This document shows positions 24,250-35,800 of a DNA stretch of 64,000 bases, piece by piece (within the stretch, counting starts at the first letter, position 1; each line of letters begins with the position of its first letter). Origin of the DNA: Gliomastix tumulicola (taxonomy: Eukaryota > Ascomycota > Sordariomycetes > Hypocreales > Bionectriaceae); the NCBI GenBank assembly GCA_001599755.1, contig BCHX01000002.1, forward strand, positions 4,384,330-4,448,329. The letters run 5' to 3'. Under the pieces are notes generated by a model. The model was not told where the DNA came from. It was given only the letters and a program-made list of their open reading frames with translations, and ran no database searches. The position numbers were made by a program, and so were the translations under genes.

Positions 24250-24483
24250 ATGTTCGCGGGGGAGATCACGTACATCAGCAGCAGCAGCCAGCCCCGGCCC
24301 GGCAGGAAGAAGCGAGAAGCCGCCGGCACCGCGTTCGAGCTCCGGAGCTGGGACGACATCCAGCGTCGTGCCGAGATGCGCAGCAAGACGAGCAGAGATG
24401 GATTCACCAGCGCCGCCGAGTCCCCGGCGAGCCGGGACAGCCAATATCGTCAGCGCTCTGGGAGCACGACGCCTGTTCGGTGA
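24250..24483 (+). CDS. Candidate small protein gene, 77 residues, unknown function
   Basis: An ATG at 24250 opens a frame closing with TGA at 24481-24483. It is a G/C-rich island in A/T-rich surroundings, and by hand count roughly five of every six codons in this frame end in G or C, like the real genes nearby. The product is hydrophilic and Ser/Arg-rich: MFAGEITYISSSSQP at the start, a central FELRSWDDIQRRAEMRSKTS and a Ser/Gln-rich end. There is no signal peptide or membrane segment. The bases at the stop (CG|GTGAGG) could alternatively be a splice donor, so the gene may continue in a further exon I could not identify. No family recognised. Confidence 0.45.
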   Translation: MFAGEITYISSSSQPRPGRKKREAAGTAFELRSWDDIQRRAEMRSKTSRDGFTSAAESPASRDSQYRQRSGSTTPVR

Positions 24484-25428
24484 GGGAGGCCATCCGGTCG
24501 CAGCAGCAAAGGTTTTCGTCGTATTCTATATGTAGTCTGCCTACGTCGGTGGAAGACGAGTTGGGAGCAGGGGATGTTTCCGCATGATGCGTCCTGATGG
24601 GCGTCGGAAGACAGAAATGCCTACCTACCTCGAGGCTCCCCCGCCCCCAGCTGCCGACGGGAAAACCCTTCGCCATCAGCCATCAGACGCCGAAAAAGCT
24701 AGGGCCTCCAGAAGATGGTCTTCCACTGCATTGAATACGTCCTGCCAAAAGGGAATCTCGGCCAATGAATGGGCAAATACTATCACGGAGGACGAGGGAT
24801 TCAAGCACATACGGTAACATCTCGTCGTATGCTTGACGGAGCAACAAGAACAGCACACCGACCAGGGGCACCCGCTACGAAAGACCGCATTGATCGAGAG
24901 ACTGCGATTGCCCGCCAAAAGACAGACAACTTACTCGACAGTGGCTTCTTCAGAATACGACATATAGCCGTCCTTGAGGTATCACACATCAAAAGTACAG
25001 CATTCGAAGAGTATCATAATTTCAAAGACAGAGTATATATGAGGCGGAAACGTGCCCACGAGTCTTTTATTCTGTAAACCAAGTCCAAGTCCATCAAGGA
25101 CGAATGACCCTTTTCTTATCTGTGTCCCTTAAGCGGCGACCATATCCAGTGATCATCTTTCCAAACATACACATGCAGGCAGAAAGCCTCGCCAAATTCC
25201 TCCCAAAACTCCGCCCACCAGTGGACCATAAGCGGTCCGAACGCAAGAAAATACAGAAAATTGTTGGCAATGACAAGACAGAAGATTGATTGCATCCAAG
25301 TTGACGCGGAAAAGTGCAAGTGATTAGGGTTGTTGAAGCAGGAAAGAAATGGGTATCGTAAGGTGTGTCTGTCCAGTCTAGCGTCAAGCAGTGCCGTGAA
25401 TCATGAGTCGAAAAAGGAGGGTGCTAAT
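24484..25428. other. Intergenic between the small candidate gene and the phosducin-like gene
   Basis: About 950 bp. Short open frames occur on both strands (for example a hydrophobic, Trp-rich one on the minus strand around 25116-25319), but none has coding bias or a recognisable domain. The right end is the 3' UTR of the phosducin-like gene. Confidence 0.4.
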
Positions 25429-26362
25429 CTATAGCACCTTGTGCTGTCGGAGGAGCCTCTTTAGGGCATCGCTGGTGAAGGTCTCCTCGTCGGGGATCAG
25501 CTCAATGATGCCCGTCAGGTTGGCGACGAGATCGCCCTGGTTGCGGTATGCCAGGATGGAGGGGACCGCGGCGGGGTCGAACTCGATGTCGTCGTAGTGC
25601 ACCTTGACAAAGCGCACCTTTCGATGCTCAGTCACCAGGGGCCGTAGCGCAGCCTCGGTCTCTGCCGACACCTCGCACTGTTGGTCTGTGTTAGCATGCA
25701 ATCAAAATAAGGGGGTTTCAAGGACGAGTGGCGGCGCCATGTCTCACCTCATTGTCGCAGACAAACACCACGACGGTGGTCTCCCTGCTGACCTTCTCAA
25801 TGGCATCGAGATAGCCGAGGGCGTCGGCCTCCTCCAGCCTGCCGTACTCCCTCACGCTGGGGCTTGTTCTCCTCGACCTGACTTCCTTGCCGATGTCCAC
25901 CTCGAGCTCTCGGCGGCGGCTCTCGCGCCATTGGCTCACGAAGGAGTCCTCGTCCTGGTCGCTGCCGCTCGCCCTGTCGGACTCGCTGTCCGTCGAGGAG
26001 GCTCTGCCAGCAGAGGGGCGAGGGCCGTCGAGACCGAAGATGCTCTGGCGCGCAGCCTGGACCCTGCTCTTCCACTTGCTGCGGCGAGCAGTCTCGTAGC
26101 TCCTGGCGTCGGCGATGACGCCCTTGACGCCGGTGGTGCGGCCCTGGTCGAAGGAGGGAGGGGGCAGCTTGAGAGCTACGCGGTCGCTGGAAGGAGCACG
26201 CATGGCGGCGTCGATCTGGGCGTTGCGGTATGTGTCTTCCTCGGTGAGGTCTTGGTCGGGCTTGAGGTCTGGGTCGTTGCGATCCTCGGGGTGGATGGTC
26301 TCGCGATCAGCTTGCTTTGCGACAAGGTCGTTGAATTCGTCCTGAGCAGCGGTAGTCGACAT
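25429..26362 (-). CDS. Phosducin-like protein (thioredoxin-fold G-beta-gamma chaperone family)
   Basis: Two exons, 26362-25748 and 25677-25429, 287 residues. The 70-nt intron (GTGAGA...AACAG) joins in phase 0 to give VVFVCDNE-CEVSAETEAAL. N-terminal half: acidic, with IHPEDRNDPD, LTEEDTYRNAQIDAAM and TGVKGVIADARSYE; the last matches the conserved G-beta-contact helix of phosducins (canonical G-P-K-G-V-I-x-D). C-terminal half: a thioredoxin-like fold without a CxxC redox pair (YLDAIEKVSRETTVVVFV, VRFVKVHYDDIEFDPAAVPSILAYRNQGDLVANLTGI). Group I phosducin-like proteins (Cryphonectria BDM-1, Aspergillus PhnA) are needed for G-beta stability and G-beta-gamma assembly with the CCT chaperonin. The next gene upstream on the same strand is the G-beta subunit itself. 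Which phosducin subgroup this belongs to is my inference from the KGVI motif. Confidence 0.87.
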
Positions 26363-26938
26363 GATGGACCAGAAGAAAGAGATCGAAGGCTAACAAGGGG
26401 GATGGTGGTTCTTAAGAAGAGGAGAGTGACTCGACAAGGATACTAGGTCGAGGACTGGAAGCGGTCAAGAGCAGGAGGATGTTATGTTTGAGATTTGCGG
26501 CCTGGCTGAAAGGAGAGGGAGGGGGAGGGAGTGATGGCGTGGATGGTTGGAAAATCCAAAAAAAAAGGAGGGGGGGGGTGTGTCCTAGAATTAGATCACT
26601 GCAGTGGTCAATGCAGCCTTTCTGGAAGGAGTGGATCCGCGTCCCAGCTTCAAACAAGGGGTAGGGCTATTAGGCGTTTCCTGGCCATGCACTGGAATCC
26701 GGAGGAAGACGCACGCTGTCGGCAGATGCGAGGCTAGACAGGTCAGTAATCTTCCGTAGGCAAGAATAGTGCACAGTCCGGTTTGGGGAGATGAGCACGA
26801 GCGCAAGCACAGGGCACGGAGACAATGCGAGGGGCCGGTGGGAGAAAGGGAGCAAACGAGAATAGGTAGCAGGTAAGGTAACAAGGACAATGGCGGGCAG
26901 AGCGATGCAGCGGCGAGGAGGGGTATGCCTAGCGCAGC

Positions 26939-26967
26939 CAGTGATGGGCAGTGATGGGCAGTGATGT
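26939..26967. repeat. Three tandem copies of a 10-mer (CAGTGATGGG-like)
   Basis: Two near-perfect copies and one with a single change, in non-coding DNA upstream of the phosducin-like gene. Confidence 0.8.
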
Positions 26968-29900
26968 GCAGCGGATCAAACAGCCAGCGAAACGAAGCGC
27001 TGGTCTTTGTCTCGGTGATGTTGGTTGGAGGGCAGAAAGGATGAGAGCATAAGGTATGAGTGCAGTTGGCGATGGATGAGGAAGGAACAGACGGCGTCAG
27101 CGGCGGACCTTCCCAATTGCCTCCCAACCAGGAAGATTTTACTCAGACTTTCGGCGTCCCGCGTCTTCCAGGTTCCTGAAGCGAATGGACGATGCACCTT
27201 CCCAAGTCCTTCTCATCCATGTCAATGTCACATCGCTCCTCTGCTTTGGACCAACGACATTGCCTCTGGTCCTACCTCATGCAAAGTGCATTCCTCTCGC
27301 GCGCCACGCTTGACGATGCCCTCGCTATTCGTCTGAAGATGCAAATTAATTTACGACACTGCCGACGGCCGTTGGATCGCGCACGGCGCTATCACCAGCA
27401 GGTACTAGTTGCAGCTCACTAAAACCCAGCCCAGAGCCACTAACAGCGAGCTGAGATGCCATGACAGGTGACAGCACGCAGCCTGCCAGCGCTCAGGCCT
27501 CAGGGAAAGGGGGTGTACCAGTACCATGCCCATCAACAACAACGAATCGCAGTCTGTTTGCTCGCGCTTGATCACATTGAACAACGGACGTGACGGACAG
27601 GATTCCCCTTCCATCGGCCCTCCGACCAGGGCCGGTCAACGGCCATCGCTGCACGTGGAATACATTGCGTCGACACCTCCTTCAGCGCGGCTCCTCCACT
27701 GCCTATTCGATCCAAGTCCAGATTCGTTACCGTTGCATCCTGGCTATTTTTATCTGAGGCCGCCTCTTTTTGCCACCGGTTGGCCGCGCGATCACTGCGA
27801 TCACCGCCAATCCGCACCAATCCAGCTCCGGCCAGCAAAAGGAGGTCGTGTCTCGCTTCCTCTACTGCGACCGTCCTGCTGCATGACGGCACGACATTAA
27901 CCTCATCACGGCAGTTGGGTGGCGTCACGTCGCATTGCCAGACGCACGCACTGGGCAGTGGGCAGAACGGAGGAGGCACTCTCTAAACCCCCACAGACAG
28001 CCACCCCCTGCCGCCCGTCTCACGCTTGCGTTTCACATCCTATAGGGTCGATTGGACTGCTATAGCCTCATCAAGGCTCTTTCACCTCCGGTTTGGCTGT
28101 GGCTGTCCATCCGTGACCGGGATGCGCTTGACAACAACAGACACCGGCGCACTCTCACGCCCGCATCGGCACTTGCACGACGTGCGTGACAGGAAGTCCA
28201 GACCGGTGTCTGTGTTGGGGAAATTCAAGCAACCCGGTGTCTAAACATGACAAATGCCAATAGTGCAGTGGTGCCTCATCTCTGCTGAGTCGAGACACAC
28301 CGGGCATGACTCACAAGCCTCAGGCCACAGCCGCCAGAGTAACCTGACCAAAGAGCCCATTGATCTCATCACAACCACCTGTGCCTCAGTAACTTGGAAT
28401 ACAATAGACTCGGCATCCTGGATCTCGCATGGCATACACGTGTCTTTGCCTCCCAGACATGTGGCCCAGACTACGCCGCCCCAAGACACACCCCCCCTCC
28501 CTCCCTCCCTCTCCTCCTCCACGACTTGCCTCCCCATGTTTGCTATTTATGGGATCATGCGATAGGGGAGGCACTTTGGCTGCCCCCCATTGGTCCGTGG
28601 TCTAGTATTGTTTCCCCTACACCGACAAAACAAAGCCAAGGCGTTGTCGCAAGACTCACCTGCTTGCGTCAACTGCACGACGTTGGCTATGTAGGTTATG
28701 AGAATTTACTGACGTATAAATGCAGACCGGGGTCAGCCTGTCGAAAAAAGTGCCGAGCATGACTCTACGGCCTTGTCCTTGAGTTTCTTCTAAGGTGTGC
28801 TCGAGTCCAGCATGCAAGGCATGGTTGTTCGACACTGGTCTGTCTGATAGCATGTCACTCACATCCAAGAGGCCAAGCGTCGTGGCCACGTCAACAAAAC
28901 ATGATACATATTATTCTTCTATGCCCTGGGCTGAAGTGGCGGCGAAGAGATCGATATGCCTTCAGTCTTCACTTGCGGCCATGCGGCAAACTCCACGATC
29001 CTGCCGCTTGCCACCACCACCACCACCAGCCCCCTTACCCAACGCCGCCTCGCGCACGCGAGCAGCATCGCAACAGCAAACGCCCCCTCCTCGGGATAAT
29101 CTTTGCCCTCTTCTTACCTGCGACTGTTTCCCCGTTGTGATACCCGAGTCCCAAAATAGCACAGTTGATCGTTATCACAGAGGGACAGCCGTGTAGTTTT
29201 TGTTTCCGCCCCCTCCGCGCGATCTCGCATGCTCGGAAGAGAAACACGTAGACGCTGTCATCTCCTTCCCACCATTAGCACAGTCTCGTGATCGAAAGTT
29301 ACGAACGATGGTGACCGTGACGCCCGCTCTCCTCATGCACCCGCGTGGCAGAGCCGTAGCGGCCGTCGTCCCGGGACCGAAGCGTCTGACCTCCGGCGGA
29401 AATGGTGAGAGCATGCTTGTTGCTGTGTGTAGACCCAGACGGGTGCTTCGAGACTGCAATGTCCCCGACCCCCCTTCCTACAATGGTCACCTGTTTTGGG
29501 GAGGAGGGATGGGAATGGACGACGTGGCATGTCACGGGCGAACTCAGAACTCAGCTCAGCTGCACCTTGGCAAAGCGAGTAAGACGCTGTGAAATCGACG
29601 CCCATGAAAAAGCGGATAGGGTGCCACGTTGAGCAAATCAGCAGCTGTTTGGGGGGGAGGGGGTGGTTGTCGAAGGGCATGCATCTCCTCTTGATGGGTG
29701 GTGGTGGTCGTGGTGATCAGACTTGTATCCTGTCCTGTGCCTTTTCTCTTCCGTTCCCTCCGGTGCTCATGCCTAGACGTTCGCATGTTGAACGCCCAGC
29801 CGAGCATGCAAAGGCAGGCGCTGGAAGCGAGCTGAGGCTGTCCTGCCGAGGGGAGTAGATGCCCAGCTCGAGCACCTTCATCGTCAGGCAAAACTACCGG

Positions 29901-30540
29901 CTCCGGAAGCCCGCTGGCCGTCTTCCCCGAACTCATGTCGTTAGTGAACAAGTCATCGAGGAAAGACCGCTTAACACCACGTCAAGTATGCCCTAGGGAG
30001 AGGCAAGGCATAATTCTCGTTTCCTCCCCCGTTACTGTCTCCTCCTTCCTCCTATACTGTCAAACGAATAGCAGAGACAGTGACCAGCCCTTCCTCGAGA
30101 GGAACCGCAGCCTCCCACGATCCCCGCCTTAGTCCACGGCCACGAACCGGTGTCTGCTTCCTGCTCTCCTCCTCGTTCTCCTCCCCCTTGTCGTCGAAGT
30201 CGTCCCAAGCGAGAATCACAATAAGTCGACGATGATGATATTCTCAGCACTGGAGCCCTACCAGTGTCCATCCTGGTGAGGGCCTTGTCGACAATCAAGG
30301 CTCCTCTTCCGGTCATCGAACCATTGACGCTCGACGGACAACTTGTCTCATACATGTCATTCGCATACAAGCAAGGGGGCAAAAAGAAAATCACCATTTT
30401 TTTCTTTTCTTCGGTCAGTAACATACAAAGAATGGTAAACAGGTAAAGGAAAAAGGAAAAGAGGAAAAGCCAATGAAACAAACACCTCTTCCCATGGTAT
30501 AGTATCCTCCACCATCACGCGTTTCGTTCGTCCTCCCTTC

Positions 30541-30567
30541 CTTCTTCTTCTTCTTCTTCTTCTTCTT
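30541..30567. repeat. (TTC)9 microsatellite in a pyrimidine tract
   Basis: Perfect TTC trinucleotide run inside a longer C/T-rich region of about 90 bp. Confidence 0.85.
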
Positions 30568-30888
30568 TCTCCTCTTCCTCCCTCCTCCACCTCGTTCGTC
30601 GCGGCCCCCTTCCTCCCTCCTCATTGTTGATTCGAGCGCCTAAGTTTCTCCTCCTCTCACATACTCACTCCCTAGCTACACACGATTAAGAAAGATGGCC
30701 GGTCATATTTTTTTCCCAAGAAAAGAGTTGTCGAAGAAATTAAAGGATAGTTCGCGGATCAGCGGACTCATTGGGTCTAACGCGGATGTCCGGGGGAACC
30801 CATCTGCCGCCACAGTTCGATCGATATTGAAATTTGGACAAGTGTCGAAGCGGTTTGAGAGGTTGCCCCCTGAATTCCATTGCGTCCC

Positions 30889-30958
30889 CCCTCTCGCAGT
30901 TGCCGACCATTGTCCGAGGATTTTGATGCGAGGTCTGCCGCCGACAACTGCGAGAGGG
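30889..30958. repeat. Inverted repeat, 14-bp perfect arms, 42-bp loop
   Basis: CCCTCTCGCAGTTG at 30889-30902 is the exact reverse complement of CAACTGCGAGAGGG at 30945-30958. It could form a hairpin in RNA or be a remnant of a duplication. No transposon ends or target-site duplication were noticed. Confidence 0.8.
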
Positions 30959-31453
30959 CGAAACGGAGCAAGACAAATGAGAAGAAAGCGGATGTAATAC
31001 AACGGCTCAGGCACCTGCTGCCATGAGCATATCAGTAGAAAAGGGGGGGGACAGACGCGGCATCGGAGCGGATGTGTGTTGACTGGGAGGAGCAGGAACG
31101 AAGGTGGAAAAAGTGAAGTGTCGCGGGCAGCGGCAGTCCTAGCAGGCTGACGCTGGCAAGCCGGACACCATTCGACGTCTCGCTATATAGAGGTCGGAGG
31201 CGGCTGGTCGTCGGGTTCAACTGTTGCTTAAAGGAAAATTTGTAGATGGCGTGTGTTTCGAGGGAAGTACGTTTTTCGTCAATTCGTCATGCGTGCGCCA
31301 GTACTCGCATGGCTCAAAAAAAGGGAATCAATGGTGCTGCCTCCGAAAATACTGGTGCTTCGATTGCAAATGCGTCAAACGGCAAGTTCTGCGTGAGGGA
31401 ATGGATGGAGTTCGGTATGTTCCCAGTCAAAGCTTCGACCCAGATCGCGAGGC

Positions 31454-32857
31454 TTAGTACGCCCAGATTTTGAGCTGAAAACAAAGGTTAGTGAGTCACG
31501 ACATTCCAGACTGTGCCAAGACACAAGAGGAGCGCAAGGAGTTTTGACGTACCAGAGAGTCCCAAGAACCCGTGCACAAGCTGATGCCATCGTTGCTGAC
31601 GCCCAAGCAGCTCACACGGTTGTCGTGACCAACCAGAGACCCGACCTTCTCGCCGCGGGTGACGTCCCAGACCTAGAAATTTTGTCAGGCCACACACACA
31701 CACACACGCACGCACTAGGCAGAGCGCGAGGGGTCGGGTGAGACAAACCTTGCATTCCCAGTCGTCATAGCCGGCAAACAGAAGACGGCCAGATACTGAT
31801 GTGGCGACGGAGGTGATACCGCAAAGAATGGATTCGGACTGTCATTGGTCAGCGCCCACAGCTCGCACATCCACGTCAGCAATGTTTCCAGAAGCTTGCT
31901 TACCCCATAAAGGTTGAGCTCGCGGTCAGCGCGGATATCAAATAACCGGCAGGTGGCATCGTCAGAACCGGTCACAAAGGAGTGGCCATCAGGGAAGAAC
32001 TGGATGGCGTTGATATCGGACTCATGGCCGGCAAACGTCTGGACGGCCTTGCCCGCTCGGATATCCCACATCTTGGCGAACGCATCGCAGGCGCCCGAGA
32101 TGAAGGTGTTCTGGTTAGTAGGGTTGAGGCTGATGCTCATGACATCGCCGAGATGGTCGGCGAACTCGAGGACCTTCTGGCCCGTCTCGATATCCCACTT
32201 CATGCAGGTCATGTCGCCAGACGACGTGAGGATGCTGCGGTCGTTGATGAATCGGCAGCACGATAGGTAGCCGGCGTGGCCGGAGAGTTCCCTGGCCACA
32301 CGCGTCGGGCCGTCGCGCTGCTGGTTGAGGTTGTAGATAGAGCAGATATTATCCAGACCACCGCAAGCGACGAAGTTTCCGCTGGGAGCGTAGGCACAGG
32401 TCATGACCCACGACGAACGCAGAGGGATGGCGTGGACCTTGTTGGTGGTGTAGGCATCCCAGATGATGAGCTTGCCATCCTGGGAGGCGGAGACGAGATG
32501 CCGTCTGTCGGTCGACCAGTGCATGGCGTAGATCTTTGCCAAATGTCCCTTGAGAGTTCGCTTGGCCTTCATCAGTTGGTTCTTGGGAATTGGCTCATGG
32601 GCCTGCTGGGCGACGGCGCGCACTGGATTGCGAGAGGAGGCGAGTTAGTCCATCTGTACCAAGCAACAAGGCGGAGAACCAAGAACCAGAGCCCGCCCAG
32701 GGCGACGGGAATCAATTGACGTACGAGTAGTATCGGCCAGCTCATCCTTCTTCCTCTTGATACGGTCCTTGAGAGTCTCTGCTTCGCGACGCGCCTGCTG
32801 AATGCGCGACTGCATCGCCTCGGGCGAAACGTCGCTGGGTCCGGCGGCTGAATTCAT
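31454..32857 (-). CDS. GPB1: Heterotrimeric G-protein beta subunit (WD40)
   Basis: Five exons: 32857-32725, 32622-31904, 31838-31749, 31672-31553 and 31474-31454, 360 residues, the family's usual length. Introns are 102, 65, 76 and 78 nt; all donors and acceptors are canonical and all junctions keep frame (for example DELADTT-L-RAVAQQ and NLYG-SESILCGIT). The last exon codes only LKIWAY. The product has the N-terminal coiled coil that binds G-gamma (MQSRIQQARREAETLKDRIK) and seven WD repeats with signatures such as HLVSASQDGKLIIWD, SGDMTCMKWD, GSDDATCRLFD and CLGVSNDGISLCTGSWD. Role: forms G-beta-gamma, couples receptors to cAMP and MAPK signalling at the plasma membrane; in fungi it governs conidiation, mating and virulence. 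Orthologues are known as gnb-1, sfaD, MGB1 and GPB1. The leader upstream is strongly C/T-rich. Confidence 0.96.
31691..31707. repeat. CA microsatellite in intron 3 of the G-beta gene
   Basis: Perfect CA run within the 76-nt intron (31673-31748), so length variation would change intron size but not the protein. Confidence 0.85.
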
Positions 32858-35800
32858 GGCGACGGGAGTTGGGACTCAACGACGGGGGGCGGGAGGTGAG
32901 GAGAAGGAGGAACGACAGGAAGAAGAGGAAGAAACAGGCAGGCCGTGGAGCCAGCCAGGAATCGACGGGCGAGAACGGACGAGGTCGAAGAATCGACGGC
33001 CGGTGTCGATGCGGAAGACAGAGGATGGGGGATGGATGGATGGTTGATTGAATTGAGCAGTTGTGGAGGGAGAGACGAACAGCGACGGGGACGGGACCTG
33101 GAGTAAGGTAAGCTGCTGGTAGTGCCTTTGCTGGTGCTGGTGCTGGTGCTGGTGCTGGGCTGGTGCTGGGCTGGTGCTGGGCTGGCGATGGGCCTGTAGT
33201 GGACTGTGCTGTCGCTGAATTAGTGCGGCATTGGGGGTGGGAGGGTCTGACGGGAGAGGTACCTCGCAGCGGAAACAGTGCGGCAGGGTACATGCACCAG
33301 CTAGGGTAAGGCGGGCTAGGGATGCTACAGCGATGGAGGCAGGGTGCCTTACTCGTGCGGCACTGGCACTCAGATTGGACTGGCTTGATTGGAGTAATGG
33401 TGCAATGCTCCTCCGGGCGGGCAATTGTTGGAGAGATTCCTACAGATACGGGCACAGCGCCGGCAGAATCCTGCTGCTCCTCACTGGCTGAGCTGCTCTG
33501 CGCCGACGGAGTCTGCCTGTATTATGTGTGCGTAGTATGCAGACCTGCTGCCGCCATCCGACTTGGGGTCCGTCAAGGGGAAGCGAGCAGCTGTTCACCT
33601 GCTGCTCCCCCATGGCAGCCAACTGGGAATGCACCGTCCAGGGGGTGGACGTGCGCGAAGGTCATCAGCGACCCTTTCTACTGGCTGCTGGGGTGGGAGA
33701 TATGTACCCTCTCCCATTGAAATTAAAATTATTCGACCCGTAAGTTCAAACGGATGCAACCCAAACCCGCGATCCTATTGGTCTGTTCGCCTTCCATTGC
33801 TTCTGTTTGGGGGTCTTGCATGGGCGTTTTTCTTCCCCAAGTTGGCTTACCTACTGCATTTGTGTCAACTACTTACTTAGCAGGTATGCGTGCCACCGGC
33901 TGCTGCCACCTTCAGTTTCTGCCGCTTTGCTGCACCGTAAATCCAGACACTTCCACGCACAGCAGTCTGACCACCTCTCGCGACGGCGCAAGATGACAAG
34001 ATGGCCGCTGCAGCGCCAAGTCCCCGCGATCCTGCTAAAGACTGGAGACGGGGCGACGAGGAAATGATCTGTCCATCCACCAGCTGCACCAAAAATGCGA
34101 AGGGGCGCGGAGACAGATGAATGGCCCCGCCCGCAGCAGCACCAGCACCTCGAATTCGGTGGGCCGGCCAGGCGATAGAAGGATTGCTAAGTCCCCGGGG
34201 CAATGAACCACTAGAGGGGGTACAAGGGCACTATTGTTCGACGGCGCATTACCGCGCGTTGCTGAGATGGGCATCATGTACTCCACCAATTATCGGCAGT
34301 CCCCAGTACCTCGCCCACTCCCGAGCCCCTAACCAGCCAACTTCTACCAACAACTCGGGGTCTGTTACGGAGTGTCGTTTCCATCAAGAAACCCTCAAGC
34401 ATCTGTCGGGGGTTGTTTCGTTGCGAAGGGCAGATCGTCCACGTACCGACGCCTGCGCAAATTGTGCTCCCGGTTGACTGGGCCTGCGCTGAGCTGCAGG
34501 CACTTCACGGCGACGGGAAACATCCCGAATCTGAACCGCCTCGGAATACTACACAACCAGGACTCCCATTGATACTCTATCTGGCAATAAGTGGCATTAA
34601 TTTGCTGAAGGCATACATACTCGCAGCACCAACTTCGGCGCCTGTGCCGTTTGGGCTTGGGGCCAGGAACCGCTCATTTGCTCCTAGCGGTTCGACAGGA
34701 CGCAGACAGACTCCTACTGCTCCCCCTCCAGGTCTTGGTAACGTTCTGCACGGCATTGGCAAGCTCCATGGTCTGGAAAATTGATGAGGATGCACACACC
34801 GCACCGTTTTGCAGGGTCAGTCAACGACGAGAGATCCACCGTCCATCCCCTCCCCCTGTCACACAGACAGAAGATGGTGCTTGGTTGTGGACTCGCGCAT
34901 CTCGAGGATGGACGACTCACCCTACACATCACTGGAGCAGGACGGTTCTTTTGCTCTTGCTCGCACATGCACGGCAGATCATTCTCGATGGGGCATTGAG
35001 GTTTGGAGTAGCCTCTTTCAAGCTCAGGTTGGTCAGAATCATAGGCTTCGTTGACCGATGTCCGTTCTCTCAACTGCCGCTCTTATGAGAAACGTGATAT
35101 CGACTAAACGCACAAGGGCACACCAGAATCATTGCCCACTTCCAAGGTTGCTGCCTGCAGTGCCGCTCCGGCGGTGGCATAATTAGGGAGGCTATCCCCA
35201 AAGGTAACTTGTCGAATCGGTGTAGCTGCATACGAGTAAGATCACTAGCTCAAGGGGCGCACCGTTACCAAGACTGCTGAATCCTCGGGCCAGGGAACCA
35301 CATACGTCTAGAGCCCCCCTACGAAGGAATTACCAGTAATAAAGCAATGGAGAGCGAGAAGCTAATAGCAGTCAGAAGACATGCGGCGCCGAGTTCCATA
35401 TTGTCTACGAAATTGCCCATGACGGCATCCTTGGGCGGAGAAGGACTGTTCAAGGGGTCATCTTGGCCCTGCAACTGCGAAGCGAGGCATCCTGGTTGAT
35501 GACCCGCATCCTCTTTAGTGGCCGGTCGAACTCCAAAACCCTTGTCCTGCAGACAGCTTTACGGGCGTTGTTCCTGACCGGGACAGAAACACCTATAAAG
35601 GGCAGACATCGGAGCCGCTGTGAAGCCGACGATTGGTCCGTCTGGCCTCTTGACGCCCGTCAGGAAGCCTTGGAAGGTGTGTGCCGAAGTGTTCTCGCCT
35701 CGCCTGGGGTGCCCCCCCCGCGGGCCAGTCGGGCAAATTCTTTGTCTGGAGCGCCGGCCAAACCATCTCGATGGGGCACAGCCCTCAACTCGAGAGTCCG

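Larger units (their letters stand above)
26363..31453. other. Gene-poor tract (about 5.1 kb) between the phosducin-like and G-beta genes
   Basis: Contains the promoter of the phosducin-like gene on the left and the 3' UTR of G-beta on the right. In between I see simple repeats (three copies of a 10-mer near 26,939; a TTC run at 30,541-30,567; an inverted repeat at 30,889-30,958) and long pyrimidine-rich stretches, but no frame with a domain or coding bias. A non-coding transcript cannot be excluded. Confidence 0.45.

Noticed and set aside
25116..25319. Minus-strand frame rich in Trp/Phe resembling a membrane segment
   Set aside because: The opposite strand and other frames look equally plausible, and there is no coding bias or homology.
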